Source of the DNA: Eucalyptus grandis | Taxonomy: Eukaryota; Streptophyta; Magnoliopsida; Myrtales; Myrtaceae | NCBI RefSeq assembly: GCF_016545825.1 | Contig: NC_052616.1 | Coordinates: 33,656,192-33,720,191 of the forward strand | Reading direction: 5' to 3' | Length of the DNA: 64,000 nucleotides | Shown: in pieces, positions 1 to 13,300 of the stretch | Layout: the number at the start of each line of letters is the position of its first letter | Position numbering within the stretch: the stretch's first letter is position 1 | Notes under the pieces: generated by a model | Told to the model about the DNA's origin: nothing | What the model saw: the letters and a program-made list of their open reading frames with translations, nothing else | The model's database searches: none | Made by a program: the position numbers and the translations under genes

Positions 1-240
1 TTGAAAACTTTGTGCTCTAAACCTTCAGCTATGAAACCTCTTAGTTGTTTCATATAAATTTCCCCATCTAGTTTTTCATTGAGAAATGATGTTTGTACAT
101 CCATTTAATGTAATTTTATGTCCAAATTTGTGACAATAGCTAGGATAATGCATATGGACGTAAATCTTACAATTGGTCAAAAGAAAATAGGGTTTTAGAC
201 ATAAGCATTGCTTGCATGAACACTTCGCCATATTTTTTTA
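1..240 (-). pseudogene. Ty1/copia reverse transcriptase fragment (window edge)
   Basis: Read on the minus strand, this stretch gives a decayed copia reverse transcriptase core. A segment resembling MDVQTSFLNEKLDGEIYMKQ is followed by GFIAEGLEHKVF, which matches the RVT_2 pattern in which a DVKTAFLNG-type motif precedes an EIYM-QPEGF-type motif. At least one in-frame stop (just before the Met-Asp-Val) and several substitutions are visible. The fragment is cut by the start of the window, so the rest of the polyprotein is not seen. It is a relic and not expected to be expressed. Family assignment rests on the motif order only. Confidence 0.6.
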
Positions 241-289
241 ATGGTTCTCTACCAAAACTATGTATCGTTGTATTTCACAGATTACATAG

Positions 290-800
290 ATGAGAAGAGG
301 ATATATATCATCATTTTGGATTTTATGCTTGTTTAAGATTCAAATATGATGGAAGTGTTTGCGCTAGTTTAAGATTCACCACTTGGACATATGTCTACGT
401 TAGAAAATATGGTCATCAATAAGAATCATAAATCACATGAAGATCTTGAGGAAGTTAATGCACTCAAGTTACTTGTAGTGGCCTAACGAATTCAAAACTA
501 TCACAAAGCTTCTCAGCATGCTAAGGTTGTATTCAAATATCTAGAAGAAGGGCTCGCGAGACAGCACAATAAAGGAGATACGAGTAACAAAAAAATATTT
601 GTGTGTCAACCATTAGTATGTAGGATTGGAATAAGAACACGATAAGCCACGATATCAACTTAATCTGAATCTAGTAATGTCTCATATATGATTTTTAATA
701 TTTGAAGCAATTTTTGGGATTGTATTTTGTTTCGAAATTGTTCTAACATAATATCAATCTATTTTTGGACCTGTTTTCCTGAAGAAGTGGTTAGCTATCT
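290..800 (+). pseudogene. Decayed FBD-domain fragment, paralogue of the 14.3-16.1 kb F-box relic
   Basis: The DNA matches the 3' half of the F-box/FBD relic at 15670-16150 over its whole length: the phrase around 'gtttaagattcaaatatg', the codons for a Leu-Glu-Asn-Val-Val-type segment, the 'agcttct.agcatgct' block and the 3'-flanking 'attgtattttgttt' block all recur in the same order. Stops and indels break the frame, so no protein can be made. The homology stops near 886 and resumes at about 2530, because a foreign insertion separates the two halves. F-box/FBD proteins are normally substrate adaptors of SCF ubiquitin ligases. Confidence 0.55.
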
Positions 801-885
801 TCTTTACTTATTGAGAGCATATCCTTTCATGTAAACATCCAGCTAGCTTTAGCTAACATTTATAAATTTTATTTTTGATATCCTA

Positions 886-2525
886 TGATGACACCCGAAT
901 TTTTGTCAACATTTCAAATATCCATTTATTTTGCAAAAATATAAAATTTATAAAAATGTAAAAAGAAAAATATATATTAAAAAATCGAAAAAATGAATGA
1001 AATGAAATGAAAAGTCGGGTCCAGTGGGCCGGCTTGTTCAGCCCATCCTTCCAATCAATTTTCGGCCCTTTCAAAAGTTAAGCTTAGCTGCCCATTCATT
1101 TCTTCCTTACGGCCCACTTTTTCCCCCTCTACGTTACGCCCATCTCTTTTAATGTTTTTATGGTCCATTAAAGTTTAAAATAACAAAGAGAGACAAGAGC
1201 CCAAAGTCATTTCTTCCTCTTTGCTTCCACGAACCAACGCTCACGAGGACGAAAAGGAAAAAGGCGCGGATGGGGAGAGGACCGTGACAAGCAAAGCATG
1301 AATGCGTGCCCGTGAGCGAGGGAGGAACAACAAGCCGTGACGCAAGCAAATCCAAGCCTTCTAGAAGGCTATGCTGGCGTGAAGGATGAGCACGGCTAAC
1401 CGGAAATGATACGCAAAGGGGCATGGGCTGCGTGCATGAGGGGCCGAGGCGAGAGGAGGCTTCGCAAAAACCAGAAGACCAAGTTGCGGAGAGGAGCAAG
1501 ATGGAGAGAGGAGAAGGCGAAGGCTGGTGTTCGCTGAAGGCAAGAGAGAGGCTAGCGTTCACTGAAGGTAGAAGCAGAGGGATCGTCGGAGCTTGGCTTC
1601 AACCTTGGTTGAGGCGCCGCCGGCCACCGCTTTCCTCTGCAGCAGGTTGCGGTATTCCGTTGAGTTCGCTGCTTCGCCGGAGGATGGAAAGGGGCACCGG
1701 TTCTCCTTTAAAGACTCGTCGGCGATCGCACCAGAGCAAGAAACGTCCCTAAACCAGGTGGGCTCCTCTTGGCCTTATTACTTTCTGTAAATTTTTAGTA
1801 AATTCGGAAAAACATTACAAAATTTGAAAAAAAATCAGAAAATCCATAAAAATCTAGGAAAATCATTAAAATTTAAGAAAATTCAGAAAAATCATTAAAA
1901 AACTCGAAATTTTTCAAAAAAATAAATATAAAAATAAAAGTAAATCAAAAATATATAAAAATATAAAAATTGGAAAACTCTTTAAAGAACTAAAGCCCTA
2001 AAATTGGATAAGCCTCCAGGGCTTTACAATATAGATTCTTGTTTTGCGTTGTCTTTTTTTTTTTTTTTTTCCTTTTAAAGGATAATTTTAGGATGCTTAT
2101 ATACTTTCTATTATAATTATAATTTACTGCACTTTGCAATATTTAGATGTTACTTCCTTGTTTTATAATAGTTAGGACAAACCTTAGATCTTTCTTGATA
2201 GGCTAGTCACATGATTAGGTTAGGTATCAAAAGAGTGTTAACCTTAAGGCTAACATGATCAAGTCCCCGAGTCCAAAATCTCTAATTGCATAAATAGTAA
2301 GATATCTTCCCGTTAGACCGAGAAAAGCTAGTGACGACTCCCTAGTCAAAACTTGCATAGGCTTAATTGATTAAAAATTTGAAAGTCTGATGTCGTGTGA
2401 GATATGAACTTGGAAGAATTCGAGTCAATGGATAACCGCTGGCCCAAAACCACCAAACTTAACAAACTTTTCCTTCCTCACGAGAGGGGTAATTTAAGTC
2501 TATTGAAAAACAAAGCTAAAAGATG
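886..2525 (+). mobile_element. LTR-like insertion (Ty3/gypsy-type, probably a solo LTR) splitting the FBD fragment
   Basis: The insertion is defined by comparison: sequence left of about 886 and right of about 2525 is contiguous in the paralogue at 16150-16270. It opens with 'tgatgacacccgaattttt', a start common in plant gypsy LTRs. It then has an A-rich stretch, a GC-rich block (about 1020-1770) and a second A-rich stretch. Its last 300 bases (about 2190-2510) resemble 7930-8240, sharing 'ggtatcaaaag.gtgctaa', 'aatcaagtc' and a 'gacgactccctag'-type phrase. The small ORFs in the GC-rich block look like LTR leader sequence and not genes. I could not find a clean target-site duplication, so the exact ends are approximate. 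Confidence 0.5.
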
Positions 2526-2529
2526 AGAG

Positions 2530-2930
2530 CGTTTGAAACATTATAAAGCTCAGCGAAATCTTAAAAATTTTAATAATTGGTTATGCTAATTCTCATTTAA
2601 GCATAAAAGAACATTGTATTTCATGGGGTGAAGAGAGATCGAAGTCGCAAGCTATTGGGATGGTTCAGTAAAAGGAAGTAGATTGCTCATTCTATTATCT
2701 TCCTTCTTCAAAAGGCTAATAAAGAAAGTTTACCGCAATAAGATGATATTGGCAATTGTTGGATGTGATGTATCGGATCCAAGTATTGATAGACATGACT
2801 TGGAATTGAAATGGTTGCGATGATATCCATTACTGGGGCAATCGATGATGTGGTATATATATGCTTGTATTTATTATCAACCACTGTAGTGTGGACATTA
2901 TGTTTGATGTTAAATTTAATCAAGTGATTA
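2530..2930 (+). repeat. 3' flank of the FBD paralogue (matches 16265-16590)
   Basis: This block continues the duplicated F-box segment after the LTR insertion. Shared phrases include 'gaagtcgca', 'gggatggttca' and 'ctggtgcaatcgatg'-type sequence in the same order as 16265-16590. It is non-coding on both copies. Confidence 0.5.
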
Positions 2931-5819
2931 ATCAAGAGATAAAATGATTATATTGCATATTGAGTCAAATTTTAGATATTATTTGTCATTTTTCCTATTA
3001 TCAATAGTGTTGTAATTTTGTTGTCTTTACAATCTTTACCGTTCAAATGCTATTTCAAAGATGGACGGAAATTTCTTCCAATATATTTATGTCATAACCC
3101 ACAATAGAAATTCATAATTGACCATGAATGTTGCAACTCTCCCGACAGGTAGGGAACACAGATTAAGAGGTAATGTCAAGTTGAGCACTAGAGATCCTCG
3201 ACATGAGTTCTCCTAAACCTTTACCTCACCTAACGTTAAATGATTTATTTTTATTGATTAACCTATAAAAATTGTGTAATGTGAAGGAGTTGCCGGTAGC
3301 TCATCACAATCGGCTAAGATCTAAGTGAGATATGGAATGTATCTCACTTCTTACAAAATGAAACATCTAAGTAAAAGTACTTTATTATACTAATTATTCA
3401 ACTAATACCATTTCATTACCTAAACTTAATCACTTGTCAACTAAAGTGACCACACAATTTTTTTTATCAAATTATAAATCCTAAAATTCTCATCCACCAA
3501 GTGTCAATCAATATTTTTGTAGTTCATTATGATCCTAAGTCGTAACCTAATCAACAAATTAAACAAACAAATCACAACAATAAAGTAATATGAAAAAAAA
3601 TCACTACCAGTTTACCAAGAGTGGTAAGAGAAGACAAGTAAAAATAAAGTGCCTAAAGTAACTAGATATAATTCGGGCAAAGAATATACATTTCCTCATT
3701 TTAAGCCCTAAGACAACAACCTCTATGAGCCAAATTCATATTGTATGTATTTTTACTAAAAACAAATCTATGTAAAATTAAACTTAACCAAATGTACCCA
3801 TTAAAATCCCCAACCTATATTTATACTAACTAAAAACGACTAAGCTAAATCAAATACTAATTCTAACCATTTTCCAATTTTTTATGTTTGATTTTATCTT
3901 TATTTTTATTTTTCTTATTATTTTACTTATTAGGTCCCAACTCAATTTATAAGATCACAGTTTCTTTTTATTTATCTATTAGTTTTATTTTTTATTATTT
4001 TAATTTCATTTTATGTTATTTTAATACCTTCTCGTTCCCAAAAAGCAGTCTATACGGTCTACGTTTGCACTTTCATTTTTCTTTTTTAATGTTTTTATTT
4101 TGTATTTTTTTGTAACATTTCTATTTTTTATTATTTTTACTTTCTTATTTCTGGTAGAGGAGGATTCGGAGCTAGGCCCTTGGGCCTGGTCCGAATAAAG
4201 GCTAGGCTTGGACTTCCATGCAAGTCTGGGTCACTGGACAGTAATTGAGCTTTTCATGACAACCTCTTTAATATGGACTTAAACTAAAACCATCAAAGTC
4301 TAATTCTCTATCCAAAACCACCTAAATTAAACCAAGCCCAAGCTTCCTAAAAGCCAACTGAAGCATATTTTTCTATTTTTCTTTTTATTTCGTTTTTTTT
4401 CCTTTTTATAATTTTCTTTTAAGCCCTTCTTCCTCCTCATTTCTTCCTTTATACCAAAACGCACAAGCTTTTCATCACTCATTGCGTAATCTAAGTCAGA
4501 TATACGCACAGACCAACATGAAACTTCCGTAAACGGCTGAGGCAACCACCACCTAGCCAAAGAATTAATGACATAACTACTAACTTTTTTTAACTGCCAC
4601 AAAACCTCCACTGTCACTCGTTTGCCGCCCGAACACATACCGTCACAACAATCCAGAATCCCTGAACTCAAAACACATTAAGAAAAATGTTTTTCTCTTT
4701 CTAGAATATAATGTCAGAAATGAGGATGGAAAGAAATAACATAATTTGAGGAGCGACCGAATACAACTTTAAAAATGAGAGGGTGCAAATCTTTTATTGA
4801 CTTTTTACTCAATTAGAGATAGAGTTAAAATTAAATAAAATAAATAATGAGAGACATGAAAATATCTCTTCCTCAACTGCAAAGTATGCTAAATAAAATA
4901 CGCGCCTTCATTCAAATTTGCTTATGATATAAATTCTAAGATGAGGTGTCCAACCATATAATAATAAACTCATCACTTATTTATTATTCTTTGATTATTT
5001 ATTTTTACGATTATTCTCATGAAAGGTTGTGTCCTTTGAAAATAATTCCTCTTCACCACTTAGAGTTTTTTGTTGGTCGAATTATCATTATTGTGGCAAA
5101 ATTGTCCAAAAAAGTCCTTAACTTGTTGTACATAATCTAATTTAGTCCTAAACATTTTAATTGTGTCAATCAAATTTTAAACATTTTGACGGTTTGTCAA
5201 TTTAGTTTTAAACCTAATAAATTAATGGAGGAAAGGATTTTTGAATCTTGGCATTGACCAATTAGGATAGGATTTATGTCGCAGTCCATTCGATTTTGGA
5301 TTACGATGTATTCGGGGAAATCATTGGTTTCATGACAATATCATTGATATTCTTGCCTTTCTTTCTTTACTTAAAATTGATGGTAAAAGAGATGAGGCAC
5401 ATCAAATTTACAAGTAAGTGCTCTCTCTTGGGATTTATTACTAACGTCAATGTGATTTTTTCCTAAAATATGGAAAACCAAAGAAAGATTCCAAGTTCCT
5501 TTCTTCTTACATGATCTTCACAATATCAATGAGATTGCTTCTCTTCAACATCTCAAACAAAAATGTGAATTTGTATCGACTAAATTCACACCAAAAGAAG
5601 AAATTTCTCATTCTTAAAAAAAAAAAAAGAAGAAAAAAGAAGAAGAAGAGAGAGAGAAGCAAAATACATGGATATTTAATAGAATAGTGTGTCTAATACA
5701 CTTTGCCATTTCTTTCTCCCTCAATTTGAAAGCTCTAGTGAGCTTGATAAAATACTAAAAGGAAGTACAAAAAGAACAACAAAGCTCTAATGAGCCTTCA
5801 CAATACCGTCTTGGACATT
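2931..5819. other. AT-rich intergenic DNA, no gene recognised
   Basis: I see no supported gene here. The stretch is AT-rich with T-rich and A-rich low-complexity runs (about 3880-4400). Positions 5093-5225 carry a decayed end of the foldback family described at 26915-27859 (spaced phrases such as 'tttagtcctaaacatttt' and 'gtcaatttagttttaaac'). Around 4150-4250 is a G/C-richer piece resembling LTR debris. Short open frames here have no family features. Confidence 0.5.
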
Positions 5820-6287
5820 TAGGGTCTGTTTGTTTGAAGGAAAACTATTTTCAGGAAATTATTTTCAACTTTCCATTGTTTGGATGATGGAATACTATTT
5901 TCTGACTTTCCATTGTTTGGATGATGATTTCTATTCCAAAATAAATTTGAAAAAGAATTCAATACTTCTCAATTTTTGAAATAGAAATTGAGAAATCAAT
6001 TTCTTGCCGAAATCAATTTCTATTTCAGAAATTTTGTTATGCTATAGAAAGGAAAACTATATTTTTCACTTTCCGTTGTTTGGATGATGGAATTGAAAGA
6101 ACATATTTTCCATAGGTTGAAAACAATAAGTTTAGATCTGAGGGAAACAACTTTCCCTTCTAGCAAGAAGGAAATTCTTTCTCTAAACTAGCAAATAAAG
6201 GAAAACTAACTGTTTTTCTTAGAAATGATTTTCATGTAAAATATTTTTTCTTTACTATGAAGATTTCAGTTAAATAAACGCACCCTC
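5820..6287. mobile_element. hAT-like MITE with terminal inverted repeats
   Basis: The left end begins 'tagggtctgtttgttt' and the reverse complement of the right end begins 'gagggtgcgtttattt', giving imperfect terminal inverted repeats typical of plant hAT-like MITEs. Inside, the phrase 'actttccattgtttggatga' occurs three times in near-identical form (about 5869, 5906 and 6068). There is no coding capacity. I did not find a convincing 8-bp target duplication, so the class is probable and not proven. Confidence 0.5.
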
Positions 6288-8343
6288 CAATAAAGAGAAA
6301 CAGAAGAAGATCCAAGGGGTAGTTCTTTTATTAATGCATGCTACAGTGAGTCTGCTGGAAGCCAAAGAAAATGTTGAATAATTTTATCAGGAAAATAACG
6401 GGACGAGGAAGTGCAATTGCAATGTTGCTAGAGTGAAGAGGTGAGACAGAAAAAAAGCCGAGGCAAGTTTAAAGATTGACCGGATTTCTCATGTCAAGGG
6501 CGTTATGGTCACATAACAATTAAATGGGTGTTTTTGGTCAGAGAAGGGGTGGAAATAGCCCCACTCCTCAAGAAATCATCACGCCATTAGACAAGCTATT
6601 AGCATATGACGTTTCTCAAATGGGTAGGACAATCGGGGTTACATTAAGCACCCCGTCATTTTTCCTTCAAGGACCGAGTCCGTAGACTCTTCGATGAATG
6701 AGTACAGGTATTGGAACAGAAGACGAAAATTTGTATTATCGATCTAGGATAAATTTATAGTCGCAGTGTTCGTCAATTACATAAGGAGAGGAGAATGATT
6801 AAACTTCAGAAGGAGTAAAATTATCCGGCAGTAGTAGAACAGATCGTATATTTAACTTTAGGAGAGAAAAATTAGTATCAATATTGCTACTGTTAAATAG
6901 CATCATAGAACTATTACATAAGATGACCTGTTCCACCATTTCACTTTAGTTCGTTAAAACTGTAGTGATTTGCTTAGGAAGTGTTTGGTCTTATCTTTTA
7001 AATGCAATTAGTGCCTTGCTTGTTTAATTCTCGTATTTAATTATGTATGTGAATGTTTAAGATGCAGTGTTAAATTTTAGTGCTTGTTTTTTCGGTGGGT
7101 AGATCAAAAGGTTGATTAGATACTAGGGGATTGATGCTGATAGCCTTCTGCGTTGTGCATACAAGCGGGGGCTATTAATCATTAATTCCACTCTTTGGAC
7201 CGTTAGTCGATTTAGGAGGAGGCTTGGGAAAATCGAATTGCATGAGATCAAAGGCCGATCCCAAGGCCATTCTATGATTGATTGGATGAGTTTGGCCGAT
7301 TGCCTTGTTTGTTGAATGTATGACTAGAATGCAGATCGACACCATGAATGGTGATCGATGGCAGCACCCACTGAAGAGTTGGCCAATTGAAGACAATGGC
7401 GTGGTCGGCCGATCTCCGTGGCTGTCTTAATCTTTTTGTAAGAAGCTTTAGTTTAGATTTCTTAGTTTGGTCAATTAGTAAACTTAGGCTCTAATTAGCT
7501 TGGGCTATAATTGATAGGATCAATTTAGACTTAGCTTCACTTTTAAAAGAAATGGTCAAGGTAGCTTAATATAGTCCCGCTCTTAATGAAAATGATTAGT
7601 ATTAGAATCATATTTGGTAGGTTCTAGTCTCTAGCTTCAAGCTTCCAAGGAATTATGTCTCGAGACATATAATGAGGTCATGTGTATTCTTTGCCTGACT
7701 CCTATTGGGTTCTTACTTTCAGCTACATTACTTGCTTTCAAAACTTGAGGGTTTATTTATCACACTGTCTTTCAATAAATTGGATATATATCACTTCCCT
7801 AGAATAGATCAAGATTAGTTTAGACTTCAATGTAAATTGACCCCACAAAAACATTTGCATGATCATTTAGCAATTTTGATGCCTTTAAGACCATAATTGG
7901 TAATCAAGACCATGTGACCACTTGGATTAAACAACTTTCCAAGTTAGAGGTATCAAAAGGGTGCTAATAAAAATATTAGCGTAATCAAGTCTCTGATGCT
8001 AAAAATCTCTTATTGCGTAGGAATCGAAACAATGGTCTCACATCTCGATTGGTTTTTAGCTAATCCTAAAAGACTAGTGGTGACTCCTAGAATATTAAGC
8101 TGTTAAGAACTTCAATACTAAAATCCAATGTAGCATAAGGTATAAGCTTTGGAGAGTCCATGAGAGTTGTTGGTTAGCCTTTAGGCAATGCCCTTAAAAC
8201 TTATGCCTTTTCCTAGTTGAAAAGGGTAGGTTGTGACATTGGCATGGAGTATGTTTAACTCTATACAGGTCAACTTATTATTTTTTTTATTACATTTGAA
8301 AATTATCAATTGCCTAATATGAGTAGATATTAAAGGTAAATAG
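6288..8343. other. Intergenic DNA with an LTR-end-like repeat at about 7930-8240
   Basis: No gene is supported. Positions about 7930-8240 resemble 2190-2510: both contain a 'ggtatcaaaag.gtgctaa' phrase, then 'aatcaagtc', then a 'tagtggtgactcctag'-type phrase, and this copy closes with 'ggttgtgaca', as a gypsy LTR end would. The 5' limit of that LTR piece is not clear. The remainder (6288-7900) shows no repeat or coding signal that I can name. Confidence 0.4.
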
Positions 8344-9303
8344 TGTTAGAGAAATATGTCCAAGTGATTTTAATGATGCTCAAACCATCCTTAGTATAAT
8401 GTTTACTATGACATGTGCAGATATTTTTAATAAAGGACTATATAATATCCATGATGCGATCCAGTGGATAAAAATTTTAATGTGTCTTGATATGGTTTTC
8501 CGTAAATAATACCAACAAATTTAAAAGATTAGCTTGTGACAAGGTCTATGTCAATGCTACTAATATCGGGTTATTGGTACTTTGAAATGTTTGTTGGTTT
8601 GGTAAAATAGCCATTGTGGCTATGGATTCGCACAACAGCAAAATCCAAATGGAAATAGTAATCGAGAAGTTAAGTAATCTGACAGGTTTATCAGAGACTG
8701 CTACCCATGCTATTTTTAGATAGCCCACAAATGTTCATGAAAAGGACTATATGGACAGTTCTATTTTTGGATAGCAGCTCAATAGTAGCTCTGACAACTC
8801 TTTGCTTCTCCAATCCTACTCTAACAGATAGATTGAAGATGGTTATAAAATATAAGATCTCTAAAGCTAAATGTTAGAGAGAGAGAGAGAGTGACATAAC
8901 AAGATCAAAAGATTTGCTTCTACTTGTGTTCTAAGCGATACGTTCTCTTTGGATTGTTTTTCTAAGTATTGTATTCATGATGTTTTAATAATTGTACACA
9001 AGATTAAGTGTACAAGAGTAAGAGTAACAACTAAGTCCTAGTAATGTGATCTATTATGTGATTGGATAAATGTTTGCTAATTATGACTTTCTGAGCAAAT
9101 TAGTAATGCAATCCAGCCCGACTTAATGCTATTAGTTTGAAGAGCAAACGTAGGTATAGGGATAAAATCAAATCACTATATACGATTTCGAGTTTTGAAA
9201 CATCACATTGACTAGATCTTTATTTAGTGTAAGTTATTTTCCACAAAAGATTGTTAAGTTTTCTAAAACAACCTATTCAACCCCTATTGTAAGCCCCCCA
9301 ACA
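8344..9303 (+). mobile_element. Solo LTR of a Ty1/copia element, 960 bp, with 5-bp target duplication
   Basis: The unit starts TGTTAGAG and ends CCCAACA, with AATAG immediately before (8339-8343) and immediately after (9304-9308), so both ends and the target duplication are exact. Near the 3' end it has a 'cctattcaacccc' phrase, which in plant copia elements (SIRE/Tork-like) lies at the end of the LTR. A short GA run sits at about 8877-8892. No internal domain and no partner LTR is present, which is what unequal recombination between two LTRs leaves behind. The lineage within copia is inferred from the end phrase only. Confidence 0.75.
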
Positions 9304-10166
9304 AATAGTACAAATCTTAGAACCTTTAATTCAAGTAGTAACTTCAAGATATGGTATATTTTGTTAGTATAATCTATTCTTACCAATGAAAGAACATATA
9401 TTTCTTTCACTCAATCTTCTATTATAAAATGATATCGAATAATGCATCCTTTTTTCTTGTCAATTCCGTAATTAAATGAACCTAAAATGGCATCCTTTTT
9501 TTTTTTTTGGTCAATTCCGTAAGTAAATGAACCTAAATGGTAATGAAGTAGGAAAACCTCCTTAAAAGTATAAAAGTAATAGCCAATTCTTTTTTAGATA
9601 ATTTTGATGCGGTGATTTTCATAGATGACAACTCTATACCAAAGGAGGCGCCTCGAAATTCTGTATAAATCGGCCTCTTGCCAACACAATAAAATGTTGT
9701 CTTTGTTTCTTCTCATCCTAAAACAAATCAAGTATGCTGCAACCTGCGAATGGTGATTGAGGTAATATTCCTTAAGCTTAATCTCATTTGACATTACTTA
9801 TGCAATCACATAGTATGGATCGCTCATTCTTCTTGTTGAATCAGAGAAGATCGGACCGAGCCATCATCAGAGCAAACGGAGCGTTAGATCTTCTCATGCG
9901 ATTTTAATCTAACTCTTGGTTCAAGACTCAGCAACCTCATTCCGGCTCCCACTTTCATACTTGCCATCCTTTTTAGGTCCTCCTTCCTCCCTTGTTAAGG
10001 ATTATTTGTGATTGAGGTTTTGTTCATCAGTTGAAGACAATAGTCAAGATAGATAGACTAGAACTAGATTGGCATTTTCTCTGTCATCATTTTGCTTACC
10101 CTGAGATCTCGAGTCCTGAGTCCTGTTGTTAATTAATCAAAGTAGATTATTGAGTCAAACATCTCT

Positions 10167-10168
<2 letters not shown>
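9304..10168. other. Intergenic and upstream region of the pectin methylesterase gene
   Basis: No gene is supported. A short tandem duplication of about 46 bases (units beginning at 9444 and 9490, each starting gcatcc) is present. The last few hundred bases should hold the promoter of the downstream pectin methylesterase gene, but I could not pick out a convincing TATA box by eye. Confidence 0.4.
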
Positions 10169-10245
<77 letters not shown>

Positions 10246-10247
10246 CT
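10169..10247 (+). repeat. CT microsatellite in the probable 5' UTR of the pectin methylesterase gene
   Basis: About 79 bases of almost pure CT with two short CCT interruptions end 78 bases before the start codon at 10326. Pyrimidine-rich tracts of this kind are frequent in plant 5' leaders. Open frames running through it are artefacts of the repeat. Confidence 0.85.
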
Positions 10248-10325
10248 AAGTTGCTTCTATTACTCGAGTGCAGGAACTATCATAAAGATCAGTAGTCCCA
10301 TACTCAACAGTCAACACACTCAACC

Positions 10326-13300
10326 ATGTCCACTTCCAAAGTACACCCCATGGTTATCTTCTTATTCCTCTCCCTCTTGCCCAACCTCATCCCCGCCAAA
10401 AACCCCAACAGCCAACTCCAAGTCACTCACTCCAGGTGCCGAGGCACTCCCTACTCGGACCTCTGTGTCTCCACTCTTGCCTCCTTCACGGGCCTTGCCT
10501 CCATGTCCTTCCCGGAGATCATATCCGGCATGCTTCACCAGTCCGCCTCCGAAGTGAGAGCCGCCTCAACGCATTGCACAGTCATGAAGAACCATTTCCT
10601 TGAGAAGCTCAGCATGCTCGAAAGGCAAGCCCTGGACATCTGCCTTGAGCTATTTCGTGACATCCTCGATGACTTTGACAATGCCGTCTCCTACCTGGAG
10701 GGCTCGAAAGTCACTATACGCCACTATTATGACCTTCAGTCCCTCCTTAGTGGAATGAAGACCAACGTTTACACTTGCACCGACGAATTCGATCCCCACA
10801 CAGATAATCTGAATCTCGGGGACAGCATGAAGGATAGGCTCTCGAACATCTTGCGCCACGTAAGCAATTCACTATTTCTCCTGACAAAGATGCGTGGCGT
10901 CAATAATCCTTCTGGACATGGTGTTAGAGAGAGGTTCCCAGCGTGGATGTCTTTAGAAGATAGCCTATTGGTGCAAACACCGACGAATGCGACAAAGTTC
11001 GATCTTGTGGTGGCGAAGGATGGATCTGGTAACTTCACCTCCATCAACGATGCTGTGGCAGCTGCTCCAGACAATAGCAACACCAGGTATTTTTATAATT
11101 TTGGCATATTTTACTAGTTTTAGTAGTATTTTTTTTTTTTCACTTTTCTATCTTAATGTGACCATTAGAGCTAATAGCTACTTTTAGTGGTGCTGTGTTC
11201 TTGAGGATTAGTTGACTAGTAAATACATTGCATTAACTTGAAATCGGAAGTAGAAGATAAGGTTTCATTTGAATACCTGAAGATGTACAGCTGCATATGG
11301 CTTATAGCTATTTTTTATTATTTATTTTCTACATTCACATCCTCTGCTAATGTGCATCGGATGTGTCTTGGGCTATCGCCAGTTATTCTATGTTCTTGGT
11401 TTTTTCTTAGTTTCTTTCTTCGTAGATTACAGCTTTTTCAATGGGAGCTGATGATTTTGTTCTTCAATCGAATGGCCCTTCGATTTGTTTCTCTTGCAGC
11501 CTTTACTCACTAACTCATCAATTTATTGTCGATTTGTTTGTCTTGCGGCCTTTTACTCACTAACTAATTGATTCATTGTTTCAAATCGTTAATTCAACCC
11601 ACACTCGGAAATATTTATTTATTCGCTAAACTTCTTTTCAAGATGTAAATTTCCTTAACTTTTACCCTGACTTATTCGTATTCATCAAGCTTACCATTTA
11701 TTTTCTTTTATTAAATAACACATACTCTTAAGTACTTTCCAATACAAGAGATTGCCCCGAAGCAAGGTATGGTGGGTGCCAGCAACTTTCACTTGTTAGG
11801 AGTAGGGGCTGAAAAGAGCTCTTTGTATAGCTTAGCTTAAAAAGAGAAAGGGGAAGGTTTGAAAGGAGCTTTAGCCCTTTTGCTATCTTAGGTTAAAAAG
11901 AACTACATATAAACGCCATTGATGAGTTGTCTTTTGACAATCGTTATCAAATACTTCGGTTGAATTATAGTCAGCTTATTTAGAGAACGATGTCCCAGTT
12001 CATTTAGATGTCAATACTTATTTTTTTATTGCATGAATAGCCTTCCATTTTTTTAATAAATGTGATTTAAATATAAAGCAAGGTACTTTTACAACATCAA
12101 CAATCAATTACTTGTATTTGTCTATTTTGTCAAATTGCAAATACTATAAAACGGATTACTTTCCCACTTCTGATGCAGCCAAGGGGTTTTCCGATTGCCG
12201 CTACTAATATACTAATGACTTTGTTCATTGGAAATGAGAAGAGTGGAATGGAAATGAAACTTATTCTTCTTCACCACTTAGTTTTCATTAATGTAGGGAG
12301 AGATGTATATAAATAAGAAGGAATGAATATGACTAAATAAAAAGAAAATTCCACAAATGGAGGACTATTTGCGACAAGACAACAACTAAATCAAGATATA
12401 TGAAATAGTAGTTCTCTCAATACGTTTTTCACTTCCCTTTCACTGGCAACTTTGAAAACGAGATCTTTGATGTTATGGTAATATTGTTATTATGTTTTAA
12501 ATTATAAAAAACTCCCCTTCCGTGTTCACCAATTTTCCTTTTTTGTACAGGTTTGTCATCTACATCAAAGAGGGGACTATTTGGAGTATGTCATGGTGAA
12601 CAAAACAAAGACCAACCTCATGTTTGTAGGCGACGGGATCGAGAAGACATTGATCAAGGGCAACCGGAACTACGACGATGGGTGGACTGCTTACTGGTCA
12701 GCCACCGTTGGTGAGTTCTTGAAACTCAATTCCTAATCAAATAGAAAATAAATATTTATTTCAGATCCAAAAACAAATCGCTCTCCTTGCCAATCGAACA
12801 CCATTTGTTCTTTCGCAAGTGAATTTTTGAATTTGCTCGTTATTTGTATGTCTCTTGCGCTCACAATGTTTCTTGTTATTCATTGTACCATTAAGAAAGT
12901 TATCAACACCACTTACATTCTTATCATATAGTAATAAGACCTAGGGGTGTTCTTTTTATTAATATACCATTTTTGATACTAAGGTGTTTTTGTACTTTGG
13001 TACATATACTTGTATATACACTGATTTTCATTTTTCCAAAACTGAAACAAAAAACCACTCTAAAATAAGATTATCTTGCTTAAATATTGAAAAGGGTGAT
13101 TGGCTGACAGATCAATCTTAGAATTCTGTTATGCCAGTTGCTCTCAATTATGTTAACCTAAAGGATACGTAATTAAATCAATAATAATTAATGTTATTTC
13201 CACTATCTGCAGCTATTGAGGGTGATGGATTTCTCGCTAAGGGGATTACCTTTGAGAATTTTGCGGGGCCCAAGAAGGGTGAGGCAGCGGCTTTTCGGAG

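Noticed and set aside
10126..10557. 143-codon Ser/Leu/Pro-rich frame over the CT repeat
   Set aside because: Created by the CT microsatellite and an off-frame reading of pectin methylesterase exon 1.
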